Assembly (NCBI GenBank): GCA_020633195.1
Contig: JACKEC010000023.1
Location: 124,001 to 188,000, forward strand
Direction: 5' to 3'
DNA: 64,000 nt
Source: Sandaracinaceae bacterium
GTDB taxonomy: Bacteria; Myxococcota_A; Polyangia; Polyangiales; Sandaracinaceae
Shown here: positions 56,926 to 64,000 of the stretch, piece by piece
Layout of the letters: every line of letters begins with the position of its first letter
Numbering within the stretch: position 1 is the stretch's first letter
Program-made: the position numbers and the translations under genes
The notes under the pieces: generated by a model
The model's input: only the letters and a program-made list of their open reading frames with translations
What the model was told of the DNA's origin: nothing
Database searches by the model: none

Positions 56926-59112
56926 TCAGCAGTCGTGGCCGTAGAAGTTGATCGAGTAGTTGATGCAGCTCGCGCCGCTCACGTACACGACGTGGACGTA
57001 GTAGTCGAAGCTGTCATCGGAGGTGTAGTTGTCGCTCTGCCTCACGGTGACGGTCTCGGTGTGACCGCTCGTGTTGTGGGTGGTCGACGACCCGGCGCCG
57101 GTGCCGCAGGTCGAGCCGCGGTACACGAAGAGGTCGTAGTCGACGCCCGCGGGGACGGTCAGGCGAATCTGGTGCTCGATGCTGGTCGGGCAATCGGAGC
57201 CCTCGTGGACGCGCGCCCGGAACCAGCGATCGTTGTTGTCGGTGAAGCTGTTGAACGAGTCCCAGCCGGTGCTGCCAGGGCAGATGAAGCCGCAGCTGGT
57301 GTCGCCGTCGTAGGTGCCCGCGCTCGAGCCGCCGCCGCAGTTGCCCGCCGTGGCGGAGTGGTCGACCTCGCAGCCGTTCGTCTCGTTGCCGTCGCAGTTG
57401 GATCGGCCGGCGGAGCAGGTGTTGAGCCCGCAGACGCCGGAAGAGCAGCTCGCTCCGCCGCCCGGGCGCGAGCACGGCGTCCCGCAGCTCCCGCAGTCGG
57501 TCAGGGTGTTCAGCGGACGCTCGCAGCCGTTCGGGTGGCTCGCGTCGCAGTTGCCCCAGCCGCCATCGCACGTGGTGATGCGGCAGGTGCCGGACGAGCA
57601 GCTCTCGTCGGCGTGCGCGAGGTTGCAGCTCACGCCGCAGCCGCCGCAGTTGCTCAGCGTGTTCAGCTGTGTCTCGCAGCCGTTCGAGGCGTCGCCGTCG
57701 CAGTCGTCCCAGCCCGCCGCGCAGCTCGTGATCACGCAGGCGCCCGTGGCGCAGGTGCCGGTCCCGTGCGCAGGAGCGCAAGGCGTGTTGCAGTCACCGC
57801 AGTGCGTCGCGGTGTTGGTCGGCTGCTCGCACCCCGGGAGGCCGTCGCAGTTGGCCAAGCCCGGCGAGCAGCCGGTCAGCGTGCACACGCCGCTCGCGCA
57901 GGACGTGGAGCCGCCGGCCATCGTGCAGGGGATGCCGCAGCCCGCGCAGTCGGTGTTGGTCCGGGTGCTCGTCTCGCAGCCGTTGGTGCCGATGAGGTCG
58001 CAGTCGGCGTAGTCGGAGCGCGTGCACGTCACGATGCGACACGTCCCCGTCGAGCACTCCCCGATCGCCGCGCTCGGGGCGCAGAGCATGCCGCAGCCTC
58101 CGCAGTCCGAGTTCGTCGTCGTCGACGTCTCGCAGCCGTTGATCGGGTTCATGTCGCAGTCGCCGCGGCGCGGGTTGCAGGTCCCGATCTCGCACGTCCC
58201 CGTCGAGCAGTCGCCGACCGCGAAGGCGGGGTTGCAGCCGACGCCGCAGCGCCCGCAGTCGGTGAGCGTGTTGAGCGGCGTCTCGCAACCGTTGGCGGCC
58301 ATCCCGTCGCAGTCGCCCCAGCCCGGCATGCACATCCCGATGCCGCAGGTGCCGCTCGAGCAGTCGCCGGTCGCGTTGGCCGGCGCGCAGCCGATGAAGC
58401 AGCCGCCGCAGTGCATCTCCGTGTTGGTCCGCGTCTCGCAGCCGTTCTCGGGCATCGCGTCGCAGTCGCCGAAGCCGGGCTCGCACTCGACGTTCTCGCA
58501 GACGCCAGCCGCGGAGCACTCGGCGCGCGCGACGTGCTCGCCGCGGGGGCAGAGCAGATCGCCCTCGTCGATCGCGCCGTCGCAGTCGTTGTTGTTTCCG
58601 TCGCAGATCTCGACCGCCGACTCGTTCGTGTTCGGGTCGCTCTCGTCGCAGTCCCAGCCGAGGCAGCCGACGCCCATGCCGTGCAGGTCGCCGTCGGCGT
58701 CGACGCAGCAGCGCTCGCCGACGGGCGCGCACACCGGCTCGGGCGTCATCGTCGTCGGGTCGCTCACGCAGTCGAAGCGCGGCGGGCACTCCGGGAGGTC
58801 GGGGTTGCAGTCCGGGAGGCAGACGAAGTCGCCGGTGCCCAGCCGGGAGCAGAGCAAGCCGTCGTTGCAGTCCGCGTCGACGCCGCACTCGGAGCAGGCC
58901 TCACCGTCGGTGATCACCCCGCCGTCGTAGCCGGCGTCTCTCGGGCCCGCGTCCACGCCCGCGTCGTCCACCGCACCCGAGTCCTCGCCGGGCGGGGTCG
59001 TCGCGTCCATGCGCACCGGGCCGGAGTCGACCGTGCCGGGGCCGCCGCCGTCCGCGCAGCCGACCGCGCCGAGCGCAGCCAACAAGAAAACCATCCGCCG
59101 CAACGAAGCCAT
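56926..59112 (-). CDS. Lipoprotein with MopE motif, 8-Cys tandem repeats and PPC-like end
   Basis: Protein of 728 aa from the ATG at 59112, which has TGGAGG upstream. Lipoprotein signal ALGAVGC, DAG linker, a Cys region, a MopE-type metal motif (CDESDPNTNESAVEICDGNNNDC), then seven complete and one partial copy of a unit of about 50 residues with eight Cys each (pattern GDCDxMxxNGCETxxNT..DCGxCGxxC..GxCSxGTC, between 57300 and 58530). The C-terminal part (RWFRARVHEG; VDYDLFVYRGSTC; SFDYYVHVVYV) is PPC-like. Probably surface-bound, metal or polymer binding. Confidence 0.88.
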   Translation of the reverse strand: MASLRRMVFLLAALGAVGCADGGGPGTVDSGPVRMDATTPPGEDSGAVDDAGVDAGPRDAGYDGGVITDGEACSECGVDADCNDGLLCSRLGTGDFVCLPDCNPDLPECPPRFDCVSDPTTMTPEPVCAPVGERCCVDADGDLHGMGVGCLGWDCDESDPNTNESAVEICDGNNNDCDGAIDEGDLLCPRGEHVARAECSAAGVCENVECEPGFGDCDAMPENGCETRTNTEMHCGGCFIGCAPANATGDCSSGTCGIGMCMPGWGDCDGMAANGCETPLNTLTDCGRCGVGCNPAFAVGDCSTGTCEIGTCNPRRGDCDMNPINGCETSTTTNSDCGGCGMLCAPSAAIGECSTGTCRIVTCTRSDYADCDLIGTNGCETSTRTNTDCAGCGIPCTMAGGSTSCASGVCTLTGCSPGLANCDGLPGCEQPTNTATHCGDCNTPCAPAHGTGTCATGACVITSCAAGWDDCDGDASNGCETQLNTLSNCGGCGVSCNLAHADESCSSGTCRITTCDGGWGNCDASHPNGCERPLNTLTDCGSCGTPCSRPGGGASCSSGVCGLNTCSAGRSNCDGNETNGCEVDHSATAGNCGGGSSAGTYDGDTSCGFICPGSTGWDSFNSFTDNNDRWFRARVHEGSDCPTSIEHQIRLTVPAGVDYDLFVYRGSTCGTGAGSSTTHNTSGHTETVTVRQSDNYTSDDSFDYYVHVVYVSGASCINYSINFYGHDC

Positions 59113-59182
59113 CCCTAGCCTCCAGCCGGGCAGTCTAGCGCAGCCGCGAGGCGGTGCGCAGATCCCGAACACCAGATTCCGG

Positions 59183-59518
59183 TCAGCTGCTCTGCTCGAG
59201 CTTCTCGAGGGCGTCCTCGAGCTCGGGCACGGGCTCGTCGAAGCGGACCGCGAGCAGGTACTTCCAGAGCCCGTCCGGGTCCTCTTCGTTGACCTGCACG
59301 CGCACGATCTCCCCGGCCGCCGTCCGCGGCTCCGAGCTCGGCACGGTCAGGGTCAGCTCGACCCGCTCGCCCGCCTCGAGCTGCGCGCCCACCACCACCA
59401 GCACGCCCGTGAGGCTGATGTTTCGGCTGATGGCCAGCATGTAGACGTCTTCGCCCTGCTTCAGCTCCACGGGCACCCAGAGCGCGTGCCTCTTCGCGCT
59501 GCGTCGCTCGTCCGACAT
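59183..59518 (-). CDS. PilZ-domain protein
   Basis: Protein of 111 aa. PilZ hallmarks: RRSAKRHALWVPVEL (RxxxR-like start) and SRNISLTGVLVVV ((D/N)xSxxG), followed by the usual beta barrel (GERVELTLTVP; AAGEIVRVQVNEEDPDGLWKYLLAVRF). PilZ domains bind cyclic-di-GMP; the RxxxR and NxSxxG residues are kept so binding is likely. TAAGAT ends 6 nt upstream of the ATG. Divergent from the OmpA-like gene, sharing a 60-bp intergenic region. Confidence 0.88.
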   Translation of the reverse strand: MSDERRSAKRHALWVPVELKQGEDVYMLAISRNISLTGVLVVVGAQLEAGERVELTLTVPSSEPRTAAGEIVRVQVNEEDPDGLWKYLLAVRFDEPVPELEDALEKLEQSS

Positions 59519-59524
59519 GTCGGC

Positions 59525-59530
59525 ATCTTA
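59525..59530 (-). promoter_or_regulatory. Putative -10 (TAAGAT), leaderless PilZ start
   Basis: On the minus strand TAAGAT ends 6 nt before the ATG at 59518. The box is the best match to TATAAT among the leaderless candidates. Confidence 0.65.
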
Positions 59531-59578
59531 CGCGCTTGTGCTTGCGTTCGACACCACCGGCGATCTACCTCTCGACCC

Positions 59579-60355
59579 ATGCGAACGTATCGTTGGTGGG
59601 CGGCGGCCATCCTGGTCGTCTCGGCGGTCCCTGGCTGCGGGCACGACTGGGAGCCCGACTACAATCAGCTCCACTCGGAGCACGAGCAGACGCTCGGCGA
59701 GCTGCGCGACGCGCAGGCTCGGATCAGCGAGCTCGAGGCACAGAACCGAGAGCTCAGCGGGGTGCTGGAGTCGCAGGGCGCGGATCTCACGGATCTCAAC
59801 GCGCTGCGCGAGCGCCTGCAGGCCGAGCTGGCCGCGGCGCGCACGCGCGAGGAGTCGAACCGCGCGCGCCTCGACTCGCTGCGTCGCATGGCGATGGCGT
59901 TCCGCGAGATGGTGGCCGCGGGGCAGCTCCGCGTGCGCATCGTCCGCGGCAACATGGTCGTCGAGCTGCCCGAGGGCGTGCTCTTCGACTCGGGTCGCGC
60001 GGAGCTGCGCGACGCCGCCTCGGCGACCCTCGAGCGCGTGGCGCAGGTCCTCGCGAGCGTGCCGAACCGCAACTTCCTCGTCGCGGGTCACACCGACAAC
60101 GTCCCCGTCGGCCGTCGCAGCCGGTACGAGTCGAACTGGGAGCTGTCGGCGGCGCGCGGCGTCGCGGTCGTCCGCTTCCTCGCCGACCACGGCATGAGCC
60201 CCGAGCGCCTCGCCGCCGCGGGCTACGCCGACACGCAGCCGGTCGCGAGCAACTCCTCGGACGAGGGGCGCGCGCAGAACCGCCGCATCGAGATCATCGT
60301 GCTGCCGAACCTCGACGAGCTGCCCGACCTGAGCGGCCTCGATCTCGACAGCTGA
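59579..60355 (+). CDS. OmpA/Pal-family lipoprotein with coiled coil
   Basis: Protein of 258 aa. Lipoprotein signal (WWAAAILVVSAVPGC), a coiled coil (about residues 30-100: LHSEHEQTLGELRDAQARISELEAQNREL), then an OmpA/MotB domain (VELPEGVLFDSGRAELRDAASATLERVAQ; FLVAGHTDNVPVGRRSRYESNWELSAARG; AQNRRIEIIV), partly quoted. It should bind peptidoglycan. TACCT(C) ends about 7-8 nt before the ATG. Followed by 88 bp with a 14-bp palindrome (GTACGGCGCCGTAC at 60372-60385) and then a hairpin at the PlsC start. Confidence 0.92.
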   Translation: MRTYRWWAAAILVVSAVPGCGHDWEPDYNQLHSEHEQTLGELRDAQARISELEAQNRELSGVLESQGADLTDLNALRERLQAELAAARTREESNRARLDSLRRMAMAFREMVAAGQLRVRIVRGNMVVELPEGVLFDSGRAELRDAASATLERVAQVLASVPNRNFLVAGHTDNVPVGRRSRYESNWELSAARGVAVVRFLADHGMSPERLAAAGYADTQPVASNSSDEGRAQNRRIEIIVLPNLDELPDLSGLDLDS

Positions 60356-60421
60356 TCCACGGACAACCCACGTACGGCGCCGTACACGCCGTGCACGTCC
60401 GGCCTCACGAAGAGGCGAAAA

Positions 60422-60453
60422 CGGAGGCCATGCCGCGCTCGGCATGGCCTTCG
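60422..60453 (+). promoter_or_regulatory. Hairpin over the first ATG of the PlsC-like gene
   Basis: Arms AGGCCATGCCG (60425-60435) and CGGCATGGCCT (60440-60450), loop CGCT; with a wobble and two more pairs the stem extends to 60422-60453. It holds a GGAGG and the ATG at 60444. It may attenuate translation or be the terminator of the gene ending at 60355; no U-run follows. Confidence 0.55.
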
Positions 60454-61088
60454 CCATGTCCGGGGGCATGTACACGCCCCGCGAAACCGTCCTCCGCGTC
60501 ATCGTCCGCTTCTTCGTGGGCCTGCTGTACCGGCTCCGCGTGCGGGGCTTCGAGGGGTTGCCGGCCGAGGGCCCCGCGCTGCTCGTGGCCAACCACGTGT
60601 CGTACCTCGACGCGGCGATCCTCGGCGCGCTCTCGCCGCGGCCGATCCGCTTCGTGATGCACAGGACCTTCTACGGGAAGTGGCCGCTCTCGTGGTTCTT
60701 CCGCGCGTGCGGCGCGATCCCCATCGCGGGCCAGAAGGAGGACCCCGAGCTGCTCGCGCGCGCCCTCGAGTCGATCGACGAGACCCTCGCGCGCGGCGAG
60801 ATCGTCGGCTTCTTCCCCGAGGGCCAGCTCACCAAGGACGGCGAGCTCTGCCCCTTCCGCCCCGGCGTCGAGGGCATCCTCGCGCGGCGCCCGGTCCCCG
60901 TCGTGCCGGTCGCGCTCCAGGGCCTGTGGGGCAGCTTCTTCAGCTACGCGGGCGGGCCGCCCCTCGAGAAGTGGCCGCGGCGCTTCCGCTCGAAGGTCGG
61001 CGTGACGGTCGGCCGCGCGATCGAGCCGGCCCAGGCGAGCGCGGAGCGGTTGCGTCAGATCATCTCGGGCATGCTCGCGCAGGGCTGA
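60444..61088 (+). CDS. 1-acyl-glycerol-3-phosphate acyltransferase-like (PlsC family)
   Basis: Protein of 214 aa from the ATG at 60444; ATGs at 60456 and 60468 are also plausible, the latter matching the usual PlsC N-terminus (MYTPRETVLRVIVRFF). HX4D motif is VANHVSYLDAAIL, then RFVMHRTFYGKWPLSWFFRACGAIPI, and FFPEGQLTKDGEL (third motif), followed by VPVVPVALQGLW. All acyltransferase signature residues are in place. It acylates lysophosphatidate or a similar glycerolipid at the inner membrane. No neighbour in lipid synthesis. Confidence 0.9.
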   Translation: MAFAMSGGMYTPRETVLRVIVRFFVGLLYRLRVRGFEGLPAEGPALLVANHVSYLDAAILGALSPRPIRFVMHRTFYGKWPLSWFFRACGAIPIAGQKEDPELLARALESIDETLARGEIVGFFPEGQLTKDGELCPFRPGVEGILARRPVPVVPVALQGLWGSFFSYAGGPPLEKWPRRFRSKVGVTVGRAIEPAQASAERLRQIISGMLAQG

Positions 61089-61174
61089 AACCGCATCGAT
61101 ACCCACGGCGTCGCGCTCTCGTGCCAGCATGGCCCCCGTCACCTCACCGACCGAGGCGACAGGGAGGGTGAGTG

Positions 61175-61747
61175 ATGAAGAACGTTCGATGGTGGTTGGC
61201 GCTCGGGGCGTGCGCCTTGCTCGGGACGGCGCTGTCGCTGCCGGACGCGGCGGGCGCGCAGCGGGGCGGTCGCTTCCCGCTCGACTACAACGCGCGCGCC
61301 AACTTCGGCGGCGGCAGCTTGCGCACCGGCTTCACGCCGGACCCGTGGCCGTTCCCGCTCACCGCGGGCGGCGGCCGCGACGGCATCGACGTCTCGACGC
61401 TCGGGCTCACCGACGCGGTCAGCGGGCAGCCCTGCGGTCGCTCGTTCGTCACGCGCCGGCCGGACTTCCACTTCACGTTCGTCGCGGGGCAGACGTTCCC
61501 GCTCGTGCGCTTCTACGTGGTGACCGGCAACGGCGCCGACGCGACGCTCCTCATCAACCAGCCCAACACCCAGTGGCGCTGCAACGACGACCACGGCCAC
61601 CGCGACTGGGGCAGCCCGCTGATGCCGGCCATCGACTTCCAGAACCCCGCGAGCGGCCGCTACGACATCTGGGTCGGCACCTACGACGCCTCCTCGCGCA
61701 ACCCCGCGAACCTCTACGTGACGGAGCTCGACCGCAACCATCCCTGA
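61175..61747 (+). CDS. Secreted protein with PPC-like domain
   Basis: Protein of 190 aa from the ATG at 61175 with GGGAGG about 7 nt upstream. Signal peptide WWLALGACALLGTALSLPDAAGAQ. The mature part resembles bacterial pre-peptidase C-terminal (PPC) domains: FHFTFVAGQTFPLVRFYVVTGNGADATLLINQPNTQWRCNDD and SGRYDIWVGTYDASSRNPANLYVTEL (partly quoted). No protease domain is attached. Function unknown; could be a binding module. A P450 starts 24 bp after its stop but has its own promoter box. Confidence 0.82.
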   Translation: MKNVRWWLALGACALLGTALSLPDAAGAQRGGRFPLDYNARANFGGGSLRTGFTPDPWPFPLTAGGGRDGIDVSTLGLTDAVSGQPCGRSFVTRRPDFHFTFVAGQTFPLVRFYVVTGNGADATLLINQPNTQWRCNDDHGHRDWGSPLMPAIDFQNPASGRYDIWVGTYDASSRNPANLYVTELDRNHP

Positions 61748-61757
61748 CGGGTGCGGT

Positions 61758-61763
61758 TATCAT
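61758..61763 (+). promoter_or_regulatory. Putative -10 (TATCAT), leaderless P450 start
   Basis: TATCAT ends 7 nt before the GTG at 61771; identical box and spacing to the gene at 19756. Confidence 0.6.
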
Positions 61764-61770
61764 CGCGACC

Positions 61771-63108
61771 GTGCAGACCGCGGCCGCCGCTCCTCTTCGA
61801 GCCCTCGCCCACCTCCCCGGTGAGCGGGGGCTCCCGTTCATCGGCCACGCGATCGAGTTCGCGACCGATCCCCGTCGCCTCACGCATCGCCTCCAGAAGC
61901 GCTACGGCGACGTCTTCCGCACGTCGTTCCTCGGCACGCACGCGGTCGTGCTGCTCGGCGAGGAGGCCCTCGAGCTCGTGCTGCGGGACCGCGACGCGAA
62001 CTTCAGCAGCCGCCTCGGCTGGGGGGTCACGCTCGAGCGCCTCTTCCCCAACGGGTTGATGCTGCGCGACTTCGAGGACCACCGCTTCCACCGCCGCATC
62101 ATGCAAGCCGCCTTCAAGACGGCCGCGCTCGAGGACTACCTCGACCGCATGAACGCGCGCATCGCGGAGGCGCTGCCCGCGTGGGGCGAGGTCCGCGAGT
62201 TCCGGTTCTACCCGCGGCTCAAGCAGCTCACGCTCGACAACGCCGCGAGCGTCTTCCTCGGCGTCGAGCTCGGGCCCGAGGCCGACCGCCTCAACCGCGC
62301 GTTCGTCGACTCGGTCGAGGCGGCGCTCGCGATCGTGCGCGTGCCCATCCCGGGCCTCGCGCTCCATCGCGGGATCGTCGGTCGTCAGCTCCTCGTCGAC
62401 TTCCTGCGGGCGCGCATCCCCGAGCGCCGCGGCTCGGATCGGCCCGACATGTTCAGCCAGCTCTGCCGGGCGGTCGACGAGGAGGGGCGCTCCTTCTCGG
62501 ACGACGACGTCGTCGACCACATGGTCTTCCTCCTGATGGCCGCGCACGACACCGTCACGAGCGCGCTGACGAGCACGGCGTTCTACCTCGCGCGCCACCC
62601 CGAGTGGCAGGAGCGCCTGCGCGAGGTCAGCCGCGGCCTCGGCACGGAGCTCGCGACCTACGACGACCTCAACGCCCTCTCGCTGCACCAGCAGGTCTTC
62701 GAAGAGGTCCTCCGGCTCCACACCCCGGTCCCGTACATCCCGCGCCGCACGATCCGGGAGATCGAGTTCAACGGCCACCGGCTGCCTGCGAACACCCACG
62801 TCTCGGTGGTGCCCGACCACACGCACCACGACGCGCGGCTCTGGTCGCAGCCGTGGCGCTTCGATCCCGACCGCTTCGGGCCCGAGCGCGCCGAGCACAA
62901 GCGCCACCCCTTCGCCTTCGTGCCGTTCGGCGGCGGCGCCCACCTCTGCATCGGCAAGGCCTTCGCCTACATGCTGGCGAAGATCTTCCTGCACCAGCTC
63001 GTGCTCCGCTACCGGCTCCACGTGCCCGCGACGTACGCGTACCGCCCGGAGCCCGTGCCGATCCCGAAGCCGGTCGACGGCCTGCCGCTGACGCTCGAGC
63101 GCGTGTGA
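61771..63108 (+). CDS. Cytochrome P450 (second)
   Basis: Protein of 445 aa from the GTG at 61771. I-helix LLMAAHDTVTSALTS, ExxR in EEVLRLHTP, and heme loop FGGGAHLCIGKAF with the Cys ligand are all present; PERF-like region RFDPDRFGP. The N-terminus GLPFIGHAIEFATDPRRLTHRLQKRYGDVF fits CYP120/CYP110-like soluble bacterial P450s that act on retinoids, terpenoids or fatty acids. No ferredoxin or reductase gene is nearby. It is unrelated in position to the P450 at 11351. Confidence 0.93.
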   Translation: MQTAAAAPLRALAHLPGERGLPFIGHAIEFATDPRRLTHRLQKRYGDVFRTSFLGTHAVVLLGEEALELVLRDRDANFSSRLGWGVTLERLFPNGLMLRDFEDHRFHRRIMQAAFKTAALEDYLDRMNARIAEALPAWGEVREFRFYPRLKQLTLDNAASVFLGVELGPEADRLNRAFVDSVEAALAIVRVPIPGLALHRGIVGRQLLVDFLRARIPERRGSDRPDMFSQLCRAVDEEGRSFSDDDVVDHMVFLLMAAHDTVTSALTSTAFYLARHPEWQERLREVSRGLGTELATYDDLNALSLHQQVFEEVLRLHTPVPYIPRRTIREIEFNGHRLPANTHVSVVPDHTHHDARLWSQPWRFDPDRFGPERAEHKRHPFAFVPFGGGAHLCIGKAFAYMLAKIFLHQLVLRYRLHVPATYAYRPEPVPIPKPVDGLPLTLERV

Positions 63109-63162
63109 GCGGCGGCTCGACCGAGGACGAAACCCTCGGGACGGGAGACCGATGGAGGTCTC

Positions 63163-63447
63163 GTGGCCCGAAACGCTCCCTCCTACCGCCCGCGCGCCTG
63201 CTTTCGAACGCGTCGCTCCGCGTCCGAGCGCGTCGCGCTCGATCCGGCCCGTGACTTCGGGGCCACCGCGCTCGACCGACCGCGGATCGACGTCGCGAAG
63301 ATCCGCCCGCCGCGCCGCCGGGGGCGCTCGGCGCCGCCGCACTGGCTCGAGCGACCGGGCGCGATCGGTCGGCTGATCACGCTCGTGCTCGTCGCGTGCG
63401 GCGGCGCCGGCACCCTCGTCGGGTGCGTCATGGGGCTCTTGAGCTGA
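63163..63447 (+). CDS. Small membrane protein, unknown
   Basis: Protein of 94 aa from the GTG at 63163, which has GGAGG 4 nt upstream. The N-terminal 65 residues are basic and Pro/Arg-rich (RPRACFRTRRSASERVALDP; RPPRRRGRSAPPHWLERPG), followed by a single transmembrane helix (LITLVLVACGGAGTLVGCVMGLL). No family recognised. Its 3' end overlaps the convergent lipoprotein gene by 20 bp. Confidence 0.55.
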   Translation: MARNAPSYRPRACFRTRRSASERVALDPARDFGATALDRPRIDVAKIRPPRRRGRSAPPHWLERPGAIGRLITLVLVACGGAGTLVGCVMGLLS

Positions 63448-63802
63448 GCTCGTCGAGCACGCAGAAGGAGCCAGCGATCCCCAGGTCCTCGCAGACGAAG
63501 CCGGCCCCGCAGTCGCCGTCCTGCTGACAGGTCGACGTGCAGTAGACGTGCGCGCGCACCTCGTCGTCGGGCGCGCAGCGATCGCCGACGCAGTCGGGCC
63601 GGGGGTCCCCGTCGAGCCCGCGCACGAGGCAGTAGCGCGTCTCGCACGAGGGCGACGCCGTCTCGAGGTAGGTCTCGGCCGGATCGAAGCCGCCGGCCGG
63701 CACGACGTCCGGGAGGCAGGGCGCGCCCACCTCCGAGGTGAGGCAGCCGGTGGCGAGCGAGGCCGGGAGGATCAGGAGGAGCGACAGGAGCCCGTGCTTC
63801 AT
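63428..63802 (-). CDS. Small Cys-rich lipoprotein
   Basis: Protein of 124 aa. Lipoprotein signal HGLLSLLLILPASLATGC, then a domain with about nine Cys (GAPCLPDVVPAGGFD, CETRYCLVRGLDGDPRPDCVGDRC, YCTSTCQQDGDCGAGFVCEDLG). The last part is a typical small Cys motif of myxobacterial surface proteins. Upstream of the cyclophilin fragment's 3' end, in the same direction. Confidence 0.75.
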   Translation of the reverse strand: MKHGLLSLLLILPASLATGCLTSEVGAPCLPDVVPAGGFDPAETYLETASPSCETRYCLVRGLDGDPRPDCVGDRCAPDDEVRAHVYCTSTCQQDGDCGAGFVCEDLGIAGSFCVLDELSSRAP

Positions 63803-63869
63803 GAGCCTCTGGTGCGCGCTCGAGCGCCCAGCGTTGCACGGCCGCCGTCGATCCCACGCCGTCGGGCGC

Positions 63870-64000
63870 TCAGGCGCGCCGGACGGACTGGATCACGACC
63901 ATCTCGCGCGGCGCGTCCTTCGCGAACGGGCCCCCCGAGCCCGTGGCCACGCCCTCGATGGCCTGCACCACGTCCATGCCGTCGGTGACCTCGCCGAACA
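63870..64000 (-). CDS. Cyclophilin-type peptidyl-prolyl isomerase, C-terminal end (cut by window)
   Basis: Only the last 43 codons are inside the window: FGEVTDGMDVVQAIEGVATG, then PFAKDAPREMVVIQSVRRA and a stop at 63870. FGxVxxGMdVvxxI and the terminal PxxxVxIxsV strand are characteristic of cyclophilin A/PpiB-type enzymes. The active-site part lies beyond position 64000. Confidence 0.9.
   Translation of the reverse strand, partial: FGEVTDGMDVVQAIEGVATGSGGPFAKDAPREMVVIQSVRRA

Overview
The window is a very GC-rich, densely coded chromosomal segment with no rRNA, tRNA or CRISPR. It most resembles Myxococcota, probably a Sandaracinaceae/Polyangiales-type organism. This is inferred from the many lipoproteins with long Asp-Ala-Gly linkers, a membrane-anchored Ser/Thr kinase, an AgmX-type protein, MopE-like and Cys-repeat surface proteins, OmpA proteins and widespread GTG starts. 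Both ends are cut: a CNNM/CorC-family gene on the left and a cyclophilin on the right. LAYOUT: 0-8 kb holds secreted proteins and lipoproteins, a GH-like glycosidase, a Tat-exported GMC oxidoreductase behind two palindromic operators, fdhD and a coiled-coil membrane protein. 8-10 kb is a coupled acyl carrier protein / hotdog dehydratase / ketosynthase trio, followed by a YjbR/MmcQ protein with a histone-H1-like tail and a TIGR02206 membrane protein. 11.3-17.9 kb is one overlapping minus-strand operon: FtsX-type permease, ABC ATPase, membrane fusion protein, an ICMT-like methyltransferase joined to a fatty-alcohol-oxidase N-domain, a GMC oxidase domain in a shifted frame, and a cytochrome P450. 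I regard it as the best candidate for an undescribed lipid-tailoring and export system. 18-31 kb has a glycosyltransferase, a TPR protein, lipoproteins, an isolated murE, a Ser/Thr kinase, a large Cys-rich lipoprotein pair, a TerB-like protein, a P-domain lipoprotein and a YHS protein. 31-35 kb is a low-density stretch carrying a dispersed repeat family. 34.5-39 kb is an operon with a flavin halogenase-like enzyme and an alpha/beta hydrolase lipoprotein. 39-46.4 kb has an esterase lipoprotein, rocD, an AgmX-like protein, a Prs-family enzyme and an OmpA protein. 46.4-49 kb is mobile DNA: an IS256-family element with clear inverted ends and a 9-bp target duplication, inserted next to a decayed RAYT-type transposase flanked by the same dispersed repeats. 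49-53.5 kb is a coupled envelope hydrolase/lipoprotein operon and a MerR regulator. 53.5-64 kb carries a CaCA exchanger, lipoproteins, a Cys-repeat protein, PilZ, OmpA, a PlsC acyltransferase and a second P450. EXPRESSION SIGNALS: operon-internal genes are usually coupled by 4-bp ATGA/GTGA overlaps, often with a Shine-Dalgarno. Many first genes instead have a TAnnCT-like hexamer ending about 4-9 nt before the start codon and no Shine-Dalgarno, which points to widespread leaderless mRNAs. Function calls rest on motif recognition by eye; no database search or folding program was run.
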